A DNA stretch of 36,325 bases from Oscillospiraceae bacterium (GTDB taxonomy: Bacteria; Bacillota; Clostridia; Oscillospirales; Oscillospiraceae): contig JAAWQS010000025.1 of NCBI GenBank assembly GCA_022800665.1, positions 1-36,325 on the forward strand, written 5' to 3'. The position numbers and the translations under genes were made by a program. A model generated the notes under the pieces. That model was not told where the DNA came from. It did not search any database and saw only the letters and a program-made list of their open reading frames with translations. This document shows positions 23,046 to 30,531 of the stretch, in pieces (position 1 is the stretch's first letter; the number at the start of each line of letters is the position of its first letter).

Positions 23046-24218
23046 TCACTCAGCCTCCTTTGCGGCAGGCGGTTTTCCGCCCAGCTTCTGTTTCAGCCGC
23101 CGGCCCGCCCCCTGTATGTTCAGTTCCCTCTCCCCCATGATTCCCTTGCGGAAAAACAGCACGATAATCATGATGGCAACGGAGAACACGACTTTCCGGA
23201 AGCCGGGGCGCATTATGTTCAGACCCGGAATGAAGTTGGAGGTCTCCATGTCCAAAAAGCGCAGCCACCACTCCGACGCGCCGATGAAAATAAAGGCGCT
23301 GATGCAGGAACCGGTGACGGAGCCGATGCCGCCAATGACGACAATCAGCAGAATTTCATACGTCATGGCCGTCTTAAAGGCCAGCGCCTGCACCGTAGTC
23401 TGGTACATAGCCAGCATTCCGCCGGCGATGCCGGCAAAAAATGCGCTGATGACAAAGGACAGCATCTTGTGGCGGGCCAGATTGATGCCCATGGCCTCCG
23501 CCGCAATCTCATCATCCCGGATGGCCTTAAAGGCCCGGCCATAGGTGGAGTTGATCACCAGGATAATCAACAGAATGCACAGCGCCGCGATGAGAACCGT
23601 CACTGTGGTGGACAGATTCACCGCCACCTTGCCGCCGCTGCGGATATTGAAGTTGTCAAAGTTGGTGAACTTGCGCAGAAGATTGGAGCCGTTGGTGAGC
23701 GGCCCCAGGCCGTCCCACTGGAAAACGGCGCGGATGATCTCGGCAAAGCCCAGGGTGGCAATGGCCAGATAGTCGCTGCGGAACCGGAGCGCCGGCAGGC
23801 CGATCAGCCAGGCGAACACAGCCGCCGCCAGACCGGCGGCGAGCAGTCCCAGCAGTACCCCAAGGATCAGTCCGGCCACGGGACCCAGCGCGGCGGTGAT
23901 GCCCTCCACCAGAGAGAACTGGATGATGCCGCCGTCAAAATACTGGTACACAGCCGCCCGGTCCGCCACGGCAATGTTCAGCATTCCATAGACGTAAGCG
24001 CCGATGAGCATAAAGCCCGCCTGTCCCAGGGAGAACAGCCCTGTGAAGCCGTTGAGCAGGTTCATGGACACGGCGGCCAGGGCGTAGATGGCGCTCTTTT
24101 TCAAGACGGTAAAGAGCATGGAGGAGCTGGGCAGCGCCTGTTCCAGCGTCAGGATTACCGCCAGCAGGGCAATGACAAAGATGATATTTGCCTTGCCGCT
24201 TGTTTTCTGTTGGAGCAT
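23046..24218 (-). CDS. livM: Branched-chain amino acid ABC transporter permease LivM
   Basis: A 390-aa permease with about nine hydrophobic segments. Family hallmarks are GLFSLGQAGFMLIGAY near the N-terminus, the YLAIATLGFAEIIR loop, and the cytoplasmic EAA-like motif GRAFKAIRDDEIAAEAMGIN that docks on LivG/F. A long hydrophobic insertion about residues 85-130 precedes the conserved core. The C-terminal 30 residues are basic and Gly/Pro-rich. Start supported by AAGGAGG 8 bases upstream. It is separated from livH by 12 bases. Confidence 0.93.
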   Translation of the reverse strand: MLQQKTSGKANIIFVIALLAVILTLEQALPSSSMLFTVLKKSAIYALAAVSMNLLNGFTGLFSLGQAGFMLIGAYVYGMLNIAVADRAAVYQYFDGGIIQFSLVEGITAALGPVAGLILGVLLGLLAAGLAAAVFAWLIGLPALRFRSDYLAIATLGFAEIIRAVFQWDGLGPLTNGSNLLRKFTNFDNFNIRSGGKVAVNLSTTVTVLIAALCILLIILVINSTYGRAFKAIRDDEIAAEAMGINLARHKMLSFVISAFFAGIAGGMLAMYQTTVQALAFKTAMTYEILLIVVIGGIGSVTGSCISAFIFIGASEWWLRFLDMETSNFIPGLNIMRPGFRKVVFSVAIMIIVLFFRKGIMGERELNIQGAGRRLKQKLGGKPPAAKEAE

Positions 24219-24230
24219 CTGTGCACCTCC

Positions 24231-25115
24231 TTAAACCTTGTCTGTGGTTTTCTCACCGAAGAGGCCGGTGGGCTTGAAGATCAGGATCACGATCAGCAGC
24301 GCAAAGGTAAACGCATCGGAGAAGGTCGTCAGGTGGAGCGCTTTGATGATGTTCTCGCAGATGCCGATGATGAACGCGCCGATGACAGCGCCGGGGACCG
24401 AGCCGATGCCGCCGAACACAGCGGCAATAAAAGCTTTGATGCCTGGAATTGCGCCCACGGTGGGCGTAACGCCGGTATAGTTGGAGAAGAACAGCAGGGA
24501 GCCTACCGCCGCCAGGAACGAGCCGATGATAAAGGTGACGGAGATCACGGAGTCAATCTGAATCCCCATCAGCAGCGATGTCTCGAAATCCTTGGATACG
24601 GCCCGCATTCCCATGCCCACCTTTGTGTGGTTGATGAGCAGGACCAGCAGTACAATCAGAACAATTGTCAGAACAGGGGTAATCACCGTCACCCGCTTGG
24701 TGGTAGCGCCCAGGACCACCACGGAGTCGCTCAGCCAGGGAATGGCGGGGTACTCCTTGGAAAGTCCGCCGGTCACATACAGGGCGATATTCTGCAGGAG
24801 ATAACTCACGCCGATGGCGGAGATCATAACGGACATGCGGGGAGCCGTGCGCAGCGGCTTATAAGCAATGCGCTCCACGGCGAAGCCCAGCGCAACTGTC
24901 AGCGCCAGGGTCAGTGGGATGGAAGCGTAGAAGGGCATGGAGGCGGACGCATAGACCATCATCAGCCCGGCCACCATGAAGATGTCGCCGTGGGCAAAGT
25001 TGATCAGGCGCAGAATGCCGTACACCATGCTGTAGCCGATGGCAATCAGCGCATACTGACCGCCTACCGAGATACCTGCCAGCAGATAGGGCAGGTTGTT
25101 GGATATCCATTGCAT
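24231..25115 (-). CDS. livH: Branched-chain amino acid ABC transporter permease LivH
   Basis: A 294-aa permease with about eight membrane segments. Hallmarks: GGQYALIAIGYSMVYGILRLINFAHGD at residues 15-40 (part of the family signature), GMGMRAVSKDFETSLLMGI (ATPase-docking loop) and GGIGSVPGAVIGAFIIGI in the C-terminal half. I start at the ATG at 25115, preceded by GGGAGGATT; the upstream in-frame ATG adds 13 unlikely residues. A GC-rich hairpin lies between it and livK. Confidence 0.93.
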   Translation of the reverse strand: MQWISNNLPYLLAGISVGGQYALIAIGYSMVYGILRLINFAHGDIFMVAGLMMVYASASMPFYASIPLTLALTVALGFAVERIAYKPLRTAPRMSVMISAIGVSYLLQNIALYVTGGLSKEYPAIPWLSDSVVVLGATTKRVTVITPVLTIVLIVLLVLLINHTKVGMGMRAVSKDFETSLLMGIQIDSVISVTFIIGSFLAAVGSLLFFSNYTGVTPTVGAIPGIKAFIAAVFGGIGSVPGAVIGAFIIGICENIIKALHLTTFSDAFTFALLIVILIFKPTGLFGEKTTDKV

Positions 25116-25169
25116 ATATGAATCCTCCCATGGCCGTTTGACCGGCTGGGCCAAACAGCAGGATAAATA

Positions 25170-25196
25170 CTGCGGCAGGGCGGCGCCCCGCCGCAG
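25170..25196 (-). terminator. Intercistronic hairpin between livK and livH
   Basis: CTGCGGC...GCCGCAG forms a long GC stem with a small loop and a mismatch, followed on the minus strand by TATTTATCC. It probably acts as a partial terminator or an mRNA-stabilising 3' end, giving more binding protein than permease, as is usual in such operons. Confidence 0.55.
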
Positions 25197-25201
25197 AGCT
25201 G

Positions 25202-26386
25202 TTATTTTACCTTGACCTCGCCGTACATCTCATACTCGCCGCTGGCGGTATTCAGGTGTTTGACAAAGGCGGCGTCGCGGATAGCATCGCCGTTCTCGTC
25301 AAAGGCAATGTGTCCGGTCGCGCCGTCGAAGCTGACGGAGGGCAGGGCGGCCATTACGCCGGCGGGGGCGGTGGAACCGGCGGCCTTCAAAGCCTCAAGA
25401 GCGGCATAGTAGGCGTCGTAGCCCAGGACGGAACAGGCCGCAATGGTGGTGTTGCCGCCATTGTTGGCCATTGCGGTGGCATTGTCCTCCATGTACTTGG
25501 TGAAGCCCGCGTCAAATGCAGGGTCGCCGCCCACCGCATAGAAGGTGGAGCAGTAGATATCCAGGTCCGTCCCCTTGCCTACGCCGGCCACCACGTTGGA
25601 GTCCAGGGTGTCGCCGCCCAGAACGGGCATTCCCAGACCCTGGGTGTTGGCCTGCTCCAGGAACAGCGCCAGGGCCTCCACGGAGATGGGGGCCAGGCAG
25701 ATGTCGCAGCCCTCGTTCTTGGCGGTGGTGATATAGGAAGTAAAGTCGGAGTTGCCCTCCTGGAAGCTCTCCACCACGCAGGAGCCGCCCAGACCCTCAA
25801 AGGCTTCCTTGAAGTAGTTGCCCACGCCCACGGAGTAGTCGTCGCCCAGCTTGGTCAGGATATATGCCTTTTTGGCGCTGTACTCATCCACAGCCAGATT
25901 CGCCAGCACGGTACCCTGGAAGGGGTCCAGGAAGCAGACGCGGAAATAGTGGTCGTTGCCCAGCGTCACCTGGGGATTGGTGCAGCTGACGCCAATAACG
26001 GGGATGCCGGCGTTGCCGAAGGTGTCGGACCCGGCAATGGACACGCCGGAGCCGTAGGACCCCAGGACCACGCTGACGCCGGCAGAGACCAGCTGCGAGG
26101 CGGCGGAGACGGCCTTGTCGTTGGAGCTCTCGTTGTCCACGATCACCAGCTCCACGTTGTATGTCTTGCCGCCGATGTCCACAGTGGGGGTGACATAGTT
26201 GGCGTACTGGGAACCCAGGGTCTCCTGTTTGCCGGGCGCGCCGTTGTCGCCGGACGCGGGCTGGAAGATACCGATTTTCACGGTGTCGCCAGAGGAACCG
26301 GAGGAACCGCTGCCGCCCGTGCTGCCGCAGGCGCACAGAGCCAGTACACACACAGCCATTACCAGAGCAATCATCCTTCTTTTCAT
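25202..26386 (-). CDS. livK: Branched-chain amino acid-type ABC transporter substrate-binding lipoprotein
   Basis: A 394-aa type I periplasmic-binding-fold protein. It has a lipoprotein signal (MKRRMIALVMAVCVLALCAC), with a lipobox ending LCA-C at Cys 20 and a Gly/Ser-rich linker after it, so it is anchored outside the membrane. The receptor family ligand-binding domain follows (VKIGIFQPASGDNGAPGKQ, NESSNDKAVSAASQLVSAGV, GSYGSGVSIAGSDTF, IPVIGVSCTNPQVT). Gly/Ser positions in the first lobe fit an alpha-amino/carboxylate ligand, but which amino acid cannot be told. It is the first and probably most expressed gene of the operon (livK-H-M-G-F). AAGGAGG precedes the ATG. Confidence 0.92.
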   Translation of the reverse strand: MKRRMIALVMAVCVLALCACGSTGGSGSSGSSGDTVKIGIFQPASGDNGAPGKQETLGSQYANYVTPTVDIGGKTYNVELVIVDNESSNDKAVSAASQLVSAGVSVVLGSYGSGVSIAGSDTFGNAGIPVIGVSCTNPQVTLGNDHYFRVCFLDPFQGTVLANLAVDEYSAKKAYILTKLGDDYSVGVGNYFKEAFEGLGGSCVVESFQEGNSDFTSYITTAKNEGCDICLAPISVEALALFLEQANTQGLGMPVLGGDTLDSNVVAGVGKGTDLDIYCSTFYAVGGDPAFDAGFTKYMEDNATAMANNGGNTTIAACSVLGYDAYYAALEALKAAGSTAPAGVMAALPSVSFDGATGHIAFDENGDAIRDAAFVKHLNTASGEYEMYGEVKVK

Positions 26387-26597
26387 TTCTTTACCTCCTT
26401 CAGTTGTTTAGGCCGGCCATTTCTTTCGGCAACTTTGCCAGAAAAGACCGTCGAATTACGCTCCAAATTTATCACAGTTCCACAGCGTTGTCTACCGGCT
26501 CTTTTCCTGCCCTTGGAAAGAAGGATTTGTGGAAACCGGCAAAAACATCCGCAGTACAAAAACAATGCTGCAACCAGTTGTTTTTGCACTGCGGAAA

Positions 26598-26627
26598 ATT
26601 ATAGCTGTTATTGTAAAATAGTACCAA
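26598..26627 (-). promoter_or_regulatory. Probable promoter of the liv operon
   Basis: On the minus strand, TTGGTA (26622-26627), an 18-base spacer and a perfect TATAAT (26598-26603). It lies about 210 bases before livK, leaving a long leader. The rest of 26387-26715 (329 bases) is AT-richer than its surroundings and shows no gene. Confidence 0.5.
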
Positions 26628-26715
26628 TTCCCCTGAAACGCATAATCATCGAATACGAGAAAAAATGCGCAATATCGGATGATAAATCTGACGCCTCCGC
26701 ACCGCCGGGACGCGG

Positions 26716-27423
26716 TTAATCCGGCTGCTTCCTGCCCCGCATCATATAGCTTTTGGGCGTCATGCCGGTGCGCTTTTTGAAGCGGGTATAAAAATTGTTG
26801 AGATTGGGATAGCCGATCATCTCCGAAATCTCCTTGATGCTCTTGCTGCTGTTCTTCATCAGCTCCTTTGCCTTCTCGATCCGCCGCCAGTGGATGCACT
26901 CCACGCAGGACATCCCCATGTGCTTTTTGAACAGGTGGGAGAGGTGGTAGGCGCTGATATAGAATTTCTGGGAGATGCTCTCCAGGGTCAGATTTTCCCC
27001 CAGGTGTCCGTCAATATAGAGCAAAATCTCGTTGACCTGCCAGTTGGAGGAGAACTCCAGCCCTACGGCCCGGTTGATGGACTCAATGAGATTTTCACCG
27101 CTGATGGGCTTGAGCAGCAGGTCGCTGGCTCCCAGGCGCAGGGCAGTCTGGGCATACTCAAAAATGCTGTAGGCGGTCACAATGATGAATTTGGCCCGGC
27201 TCTGTTCCGCCCTGGCCTGTTCAATGACCTCCAGTCCTGTCAGGACCGGCATCTGGATGTCCATGAAAACCAGATCCGGGTCGTATTGCCGGATGGCCTC
27301 CAGCGCGGCCTGGCCGTCGCCCACCTCTGCGGCGATGGATATGGGGAGCTGTTCCTCCTTCAAAAAATACCGGATGAGCTTGCCCACAGCGGGCTCGTCG
27401 TCCGCAATCACTGCATACAGCAT
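26716..27423 (-). CDS. Response regulator with AraC-type DNA-binding domain (YesN-like)
   Basis: A 235-aa two-component regulator. Receiver domain: D8/D9, phosphoacceptor D55 (VFMDIQMP), T83 and K105 (LLLKPISG). A short linker leads to an AraC/XylS domain (about 130-230) with both helix-turn-helix units; the second ends in the classic IGYPNLNNFYTRFKKRTGM with the family's PKSYM. It is transcribed away from the cupin kinase gene through a 133-base shared promoter region and points toward the liv operon 330 bases downstream. The likely cognate kinase is that divergent neighbour. Its ribosome site AGGAGGAACGAACT is strong. Confidence 0.92.
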   Translation of the reverse strand: MLYAVIADDEPAVGKLIRYFLKEEQLPISIAAEVGDGQAALEAIRQYDPDLVFMDIQMPVLTGLEVIEQARAEQSRAKFIIVTAYSIFEYAQTALRLGASDLLLKPISGENLIESINRAVGLEFSSNWQVNEILLYIDGHLGENLTLESISQKFYISAYHLSHLFKKHMGMSCVECIHWRRIEKAKELMKNSSKSIKEISEMIGYPNLNNFYTRFKKRTGMTPKSYMMRGRKQPD

Positions 27424-27447
27424 AGTTCGTTCCTCCTCCTGTTTTCC

Positions 27448-27463
27448 GCCGGTTTTTACCCGG
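27448..27463. promoter_or_regulatory. Operator candidate A in the divergent regulator/kinase region
   Basis: GCCGGTTTTTACCCGG is an imperfect palindrome. A near copy in inverted orientation (GCCGGTAAAACCGGC) is at 27530-27544. The two flank the divergent promoters. Confidence 0.45.
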
Positions 27464-27491
27464 TTGCATTTTTTAGCGGATATGATATCAT
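27464..27491 (+). promoter_or_regulatory. Promoter of the cupin histidine kinase
   Basis: TTGCAT (27464-27469), a 16-base spacer and TATCAT (27486-27491) with TGn before it. The -10 lies in the perfect palindrome ATGATATCAT (27482-27491), which may also serve the opposite strand (with TTAACA at 27503-27508), so the divergent promoters may overlap. Confidence 0.45.
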
Positions 27492-27529
27492 GAAAAACAA
27501 ATTGTTAAAATACAGCAGACGCATACAAA

Positions 27530-27544
27530 GCCGGTAAAACCGGC
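27530..27544. promoter_or_regulatory. Operator candidate B in the divergent regulator/kinase region
   Basis: GCCGG-TAAAA-CCGGC is a perfect 5-5-5 inverted repeat immediately before the kinase ribosome-binding site. It is similar in sequence to site A, so either a protein site or a small leader hairpin. Confidence 0.45.
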
Positions 27545-27556
27545 AGGGAGGCAATT

Positions 27557-28999
27557 ATGGGAAAAGACCGGCAAATGAACTCCTGGGGCTACATCGACTG
27601 GATTCAGCGGGAGCCGTCCGGCGGCGGATTCCCCGCCAGCATCGGGTTCGTCAACCTGCTGCCCGGCAAGCGGCAGGCCGAGCACACCCACCACTCGGAG
27701 GCCCAGTTCCTCTACACCATCACCGGCTATGGGGAGCACATTATCAACGGCAAGCGATACCAGTTCGGCCCCGGCGACCACTTCCTGATGGACAGCGGCG
27801 TGGTACACGCCACCATCAACCGGGGGGAGGAGGTCATGCAGGAGCTGATTGTCTCCATCCCCATCCACCTGTGCCGGGATGTGGCGCCGGTCCAGGACGG
27901 CTCCTCCTTTGACCCGGACTTCGCCCAGGCCGCGCTCCTGGACGGCATCGGCCAGCTCGCCCGCGACACCCTGGACCATGTCAACATGCCGGTGGTCCTG
28001 GCCGGCGGCAGTCAGGACATCATCTACTGCAAGGGTCTGCCGCCCCTGTGCCGGCGATGTGAGGAACCGGCCTGTCCTCTGCGCCGCAGTGTCCACGAGC
28101 TGCACAGCGACCACTGCGCCGCCTGCAGCTCTGTGGTCTGCCCCCGCGGGCTGACGGTGCTGGTGCAGCCGGTGATGCTGGACAACCGGGCCTGCGGCTT
28201 CATCAAGGGCGGACTTTTCCGGCAGTACCCCAATATCCCCGCGGCGGGGGAGGTCTACGATGTGCCGGACTCAACGGTCAACGCCGCCCGCTTTTTCCTC
28301 CAGGATATCAGCAGCTACCTCGCCGCCTTTTACCAGGAGCGCAAACGGCAGCGGCCTCCGCTTCCCGGCCTGCCCGCAGGGGAGGCCGCCGGCATTGTGG
28401 AGCAGCTGCGGACCCACACCCTGAACATACAGATCCGCAACCACCTGCTTTTCAACACCCTGAACTCCATTGCTTCCCTGGCCGTCCGGGACGGCTCCAT
28501 GGACACCTACCGGGCGATCATCGACCTGGCCGAGCTGCTCCGGGGCCTGCTGCGCCGGGAAGGCGCCCGCGTGCCGCTGAGCGAGGAAATTGCCTTTCTG
28601 CAGCGGTATATCAATCTCCAGACCCTCCGCTTTGAGGACGGCCTCCAAGTAACCTGGCGGCGCTGTGCCGCGGCGGAGCGGACCTTCGTCCCCCACAACT
28701 TCCTCCAGCCCATAGTGGAAAACGCCCTGCTCCACGGCTACAACGGCCACGACCGGCGGGAGCTTCTGATTGAAACGGCGCTGGAGGAGGGGCGGAGCGT
28801 GGTACGGGTCCAGGACAACGGCTGCGGCATGGACGCCCAGACGCTGGAGCGTCTGCGAAGCTCCCTGTATTCCGGCGCGGCCCACGGCCTGTCCATGGTC
28901 AACCGCAAGCTGGCCGGCGTCTTCGGCCAGGACTTCCATTTCGACATTGCCAGCCGCCCCGGAGAGGGGACCTGCTGCCGCCTGAGCTTCCCCATTTAA
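27557..28999 (+). CDS. Soluble histidine kinase with cupin and Cys-rich PocR-like sensor domains
   Basis: A 480-aa kinase with no membrane segment or signal, so it senses something in the cytoplasm. Residues 25-105 form a cupin barrel with putative metal ligands H43, H45/H46 and H84 (HTHHSEAQFLYTI, GPGDHFLM, GVVHATI). Residues 125-225 resemble a PocR sensory domain, with C158, C165, C168, C173, C187, C190 and C195, then GLTVLVQPVMLDNRACGFIKGG. The kinase core is of the LytS/YehU type: H296 in RNHLLFNTLNSI (normally NPHFLFN; the Pro is replaced), the N-box IVENALLHG and the G-box DNGCGM. The Cys set could bind a metal or iron-sulfur cluster; cupin plus PocR on a kinase is unusual. It is divergent from the AraC-type response regulator, its probable partner. 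Confidence 0.88.
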   Translation: MGKDRQMNSWGYIDWIQREPSGGGFPASIGFVNLLPGKRQAEHTHHSEAQFLYTITGYGEHIINGKRYQFGPGDHFLMDSGVVHATINRGEEVMQELIVSIPIHLCRDVAPVQDGSSFDPDFAQAALLDGIGQLARDTLDHVNMPVVLAGGSQDIIYCKGLPPLCRRCEEPACPLRRSVHELHSDHCAACSSVVCPRGLTVLVQPVMLDNRACGFIKGGLFRQYPNIPAAGEVYDVPDSTVNAARFFLQDISSYLAAFYQERKRQRPPLPGLPAGEAAGIVEQLRTHTLNIQIRNHLLFNTLNSIASLAVRDGSMDTYRAIIDLAELLRGLLRREGARVPLSEEIAFLQRYINLQTLRFEDGLQVTWRRCAAAERTFVPHNFLQPIVENALLHGYNGHDRRELLIETALEEGRSVVRVQDNGCGMDAQTLERLRSSLYSGAAHGLSMVNRKLAGVFGQDFHFDIASRPGEGTCCRLSFPI

Positions 29000-29074
29000 C
29001 GGCCCGCCTCCGTGCCGGAGTGTGTGCGATTGCAGAAAACCCGTATAAAAAGCGCAAGATCCTGAATAGAAATC

Positions 29075-29089
29075 CCACAGAAAATGTGG
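29075..29089. promoter_or_regulatory. Inverted repeat upstream of the SHMT-like gene
   Basis: CCACA-GAAAA-TGTGG is a perfect 5-5-5 palindrome next to a GATAAT -10-like box, about 65 bases before the start codon. Candidate operator. Confidence 0.35.
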
Positions 29090-29152
29090 ATAATTAAGAT
29101 ATGCGCTGCTTATGTGCTCTGCACACACACAAAATACGGAGGTAACTGGCTT

Positions 29153-30427
29153 ATGAAAGCTACGAAAAAAAATGATCCTGAGCTGTATGGCATTGTCAGG
29201 GAGGAGTACGTCCGCCAGAGATACAACATTGAAATGATCGCTTCCGAGAGCACGGCCCCCATCGAGTGCCTGGAGCTGGCAGGCTGCGTGTTCAACAACA
29301 AGACCACCGAGGGCTATCCCGGCAAGCGGTTCCAGGCCGGTTCCCAGATTGCCGACAAGATGGAGCTGCTGGCGATGGAACGCGGCAAATCCCTCTATGG
29401 CGCGGACCATATCAACGTCCAGCCCTACTCCGGCTCTTCCGCCAACTACGGCGTCTACTCCGCCATGATGCGCCTGGGCCTGATGGAGCCGGGCGACACC
29501 ATCCTCAGCATGAGCCTGGACGACGGCGGCCATCTGACCCACGGCAGTCCCGCCAACTTCATGTCCAAGTTCTTCCGCTTTGAGCACTACGCCCTCAACC
29601 GGGAGTCGGAGCAGATCGACTACGAGGGGCTGGCTGCGAAGGCGAAGGCAGTGCAGCCGAAGCTGATTATCGCCGGCGGCAGCGCCTATCCCCAGCTGAT
29701 CGACTATGAGCGCATCGGCGCGATTGCCAAGGAGACCGGCGCGAAATACATGGTGGATATGGCCCACATCTCCGGCCTTGTGGCGGCGAAGGTGATTCCC
29801 TCCCCGGTCCCCTATGCGGACTTTGTGACGTCCTCCATGGCGAAGACCCTCTGCGGCCCCCGCGGCGGCTTTGTCCTGTGCAAAGGGGAGTATGCCAAGA
29901 AGCTGGATGCCGGTGTGTTCCCCGGTTCTGTCAGCTCCATCCACCTCCAGACCATGGCCGCGAAAGCGTATACCTTCCGGTATGCCGCCAGCGGGGAGTT
30001 CCATGAGATCATGTCCCGCGTTGTAACCAACGCCAAGTATCTGGCCAAGTCCCTCACCGAGAAGGGGTTCCGGGTCGTCTCTGGCGGCACGGAGAACCAC
30101 ATCGTCCTGCTGGACCTGCGCCCCAAGGGAATCTCCGGCAAGGCGTTCCAGGATGCGCTGGAGTATGTGGGCATTACGGTGAACAAGAACATGATTCCCG
30201 GCGACACCGCCTCCCCCAACGTCACCAGCGGCGTGCGCATCGGTCTGACCTCCACTGCCCAGCGGGGTTTCCATACGCCTGATATTGAGGTCATTGCCCA
30301 GATCATGGACAAAGTTGCCAGTCACAGCGATGACCAGGCCGTGCTGGATGCCTGCAAGCAGGAGGCACGGTCGCTGATTGAGAAGTTCCCCCTCTACGAT
30401 GCGGCGTACAACGATTATTTTGAATAA
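29153..30427 (+). CDS. Serine hydroxymethyltransferase-family PLP enzyme with altered active site
   Basis: A 424-aa fold-type I PLP enzyme clearly of the SHMT family (IEMIASES, TEGYPGKRF, NVQPYSGSSAN, DDGGHLTHG, VDMAHISGL, GPRGGFVL, SGVRIGLTSTAQRGF). However several residues fixed in true SHMT differ: the Tyr before AEG is Thr (KTTEGYPG), RYYGG is RFQAG, and the His before the Schiff-base Lys (THK) is Ala in SSMAKTLCGPRGG. The Lys and the Arg that binds the substrate carboxylate remain. In E. coli SHMT the two Tyr and the His shape serine and PLP chemistry, so I expect a related reaction on another beta-hydroxy or alpha-methyl amino acid, not the housekeeping SHMT. The ATG at 29153 lies 10 bases after GGAGG. 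It follows the cupin kinase by 150 bases, same strand. There is no riboswitch upstream. Confidence 0.85.
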   Translation: MKATKKNDPELYGIVREEYVRQRYNIEMIASESTAPIECLELAGCVFNNKTTEGYPGKRFQAGSQIADKMELLAMERGKSLYGADHINVQPYSGSSANYGVYSAMMRLGLMEPGDTILSMSLDDGGHLTHGSPANFMSKFFRFEHYALNRESEQIDYEGLAAKAKAVQPKLIIAGGSAYPQLIDYERIGAIAKETGAKYMVDMAHISGLVAAKVIPSPVPYADFVTSSMAKTLCGPRGGFVLCKGEYAKKLDAGVFPGSVSSIHLQTMAAKAYTFRYAASGEFHEIMSRVVTNAKYLAKSLTEKGFRVVSGGTENHIVLLDLRPKGISGKAFQDALEYVGITVNKNMIPGDTASPNVTSGVRIGLTSTAQRGFHTPDIEVIAQIMDKVASHSDDQAVLDACKQEARSLIEKFPLYDAAYNDYFE

Positions 30428-30477
30428 GCCCGCCGCCTGATCATTCACGCTTACCCTCTCTCCTAATAACGGCTATA

Positions 30478-30531
30478 GATGCCCCGGTCTGCCGCCTTCT
30501 GCCGGCTGCGGATCGGGGCATCGCCTTTTTT
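30478..30531 (+). terminator. Terminator after the SHMT-like gene
   Basis: A 9-bp perfect stem GATGCCCCG (30478-30486) with 30514-30522, a 27-base inner region that can form its own GCCG/CGGC pairing, then CCTTTTTT. Confidence 0.75.

Noticed and set aside
23469-25121. 550-codon open frame antisense to livM and livH
   Set aside because: Composition is Gln/His/Gly/Asp rich and low complexity, the mirror image of membrane-protein codons; livM and livH are certain.
29000-29152. Glycine or SAM riboswitch before the SHMT-like gene
   Set aside because: No conserved aptamer core and too little folded sequence; only a short palindrome is present.
28271-30448. 725-codon open frame antisense to the kinase and SHMT-like genes
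   Set aside because: Crosses two well-supported genes and has no recognisable domain; a GC-driven shadow frame.
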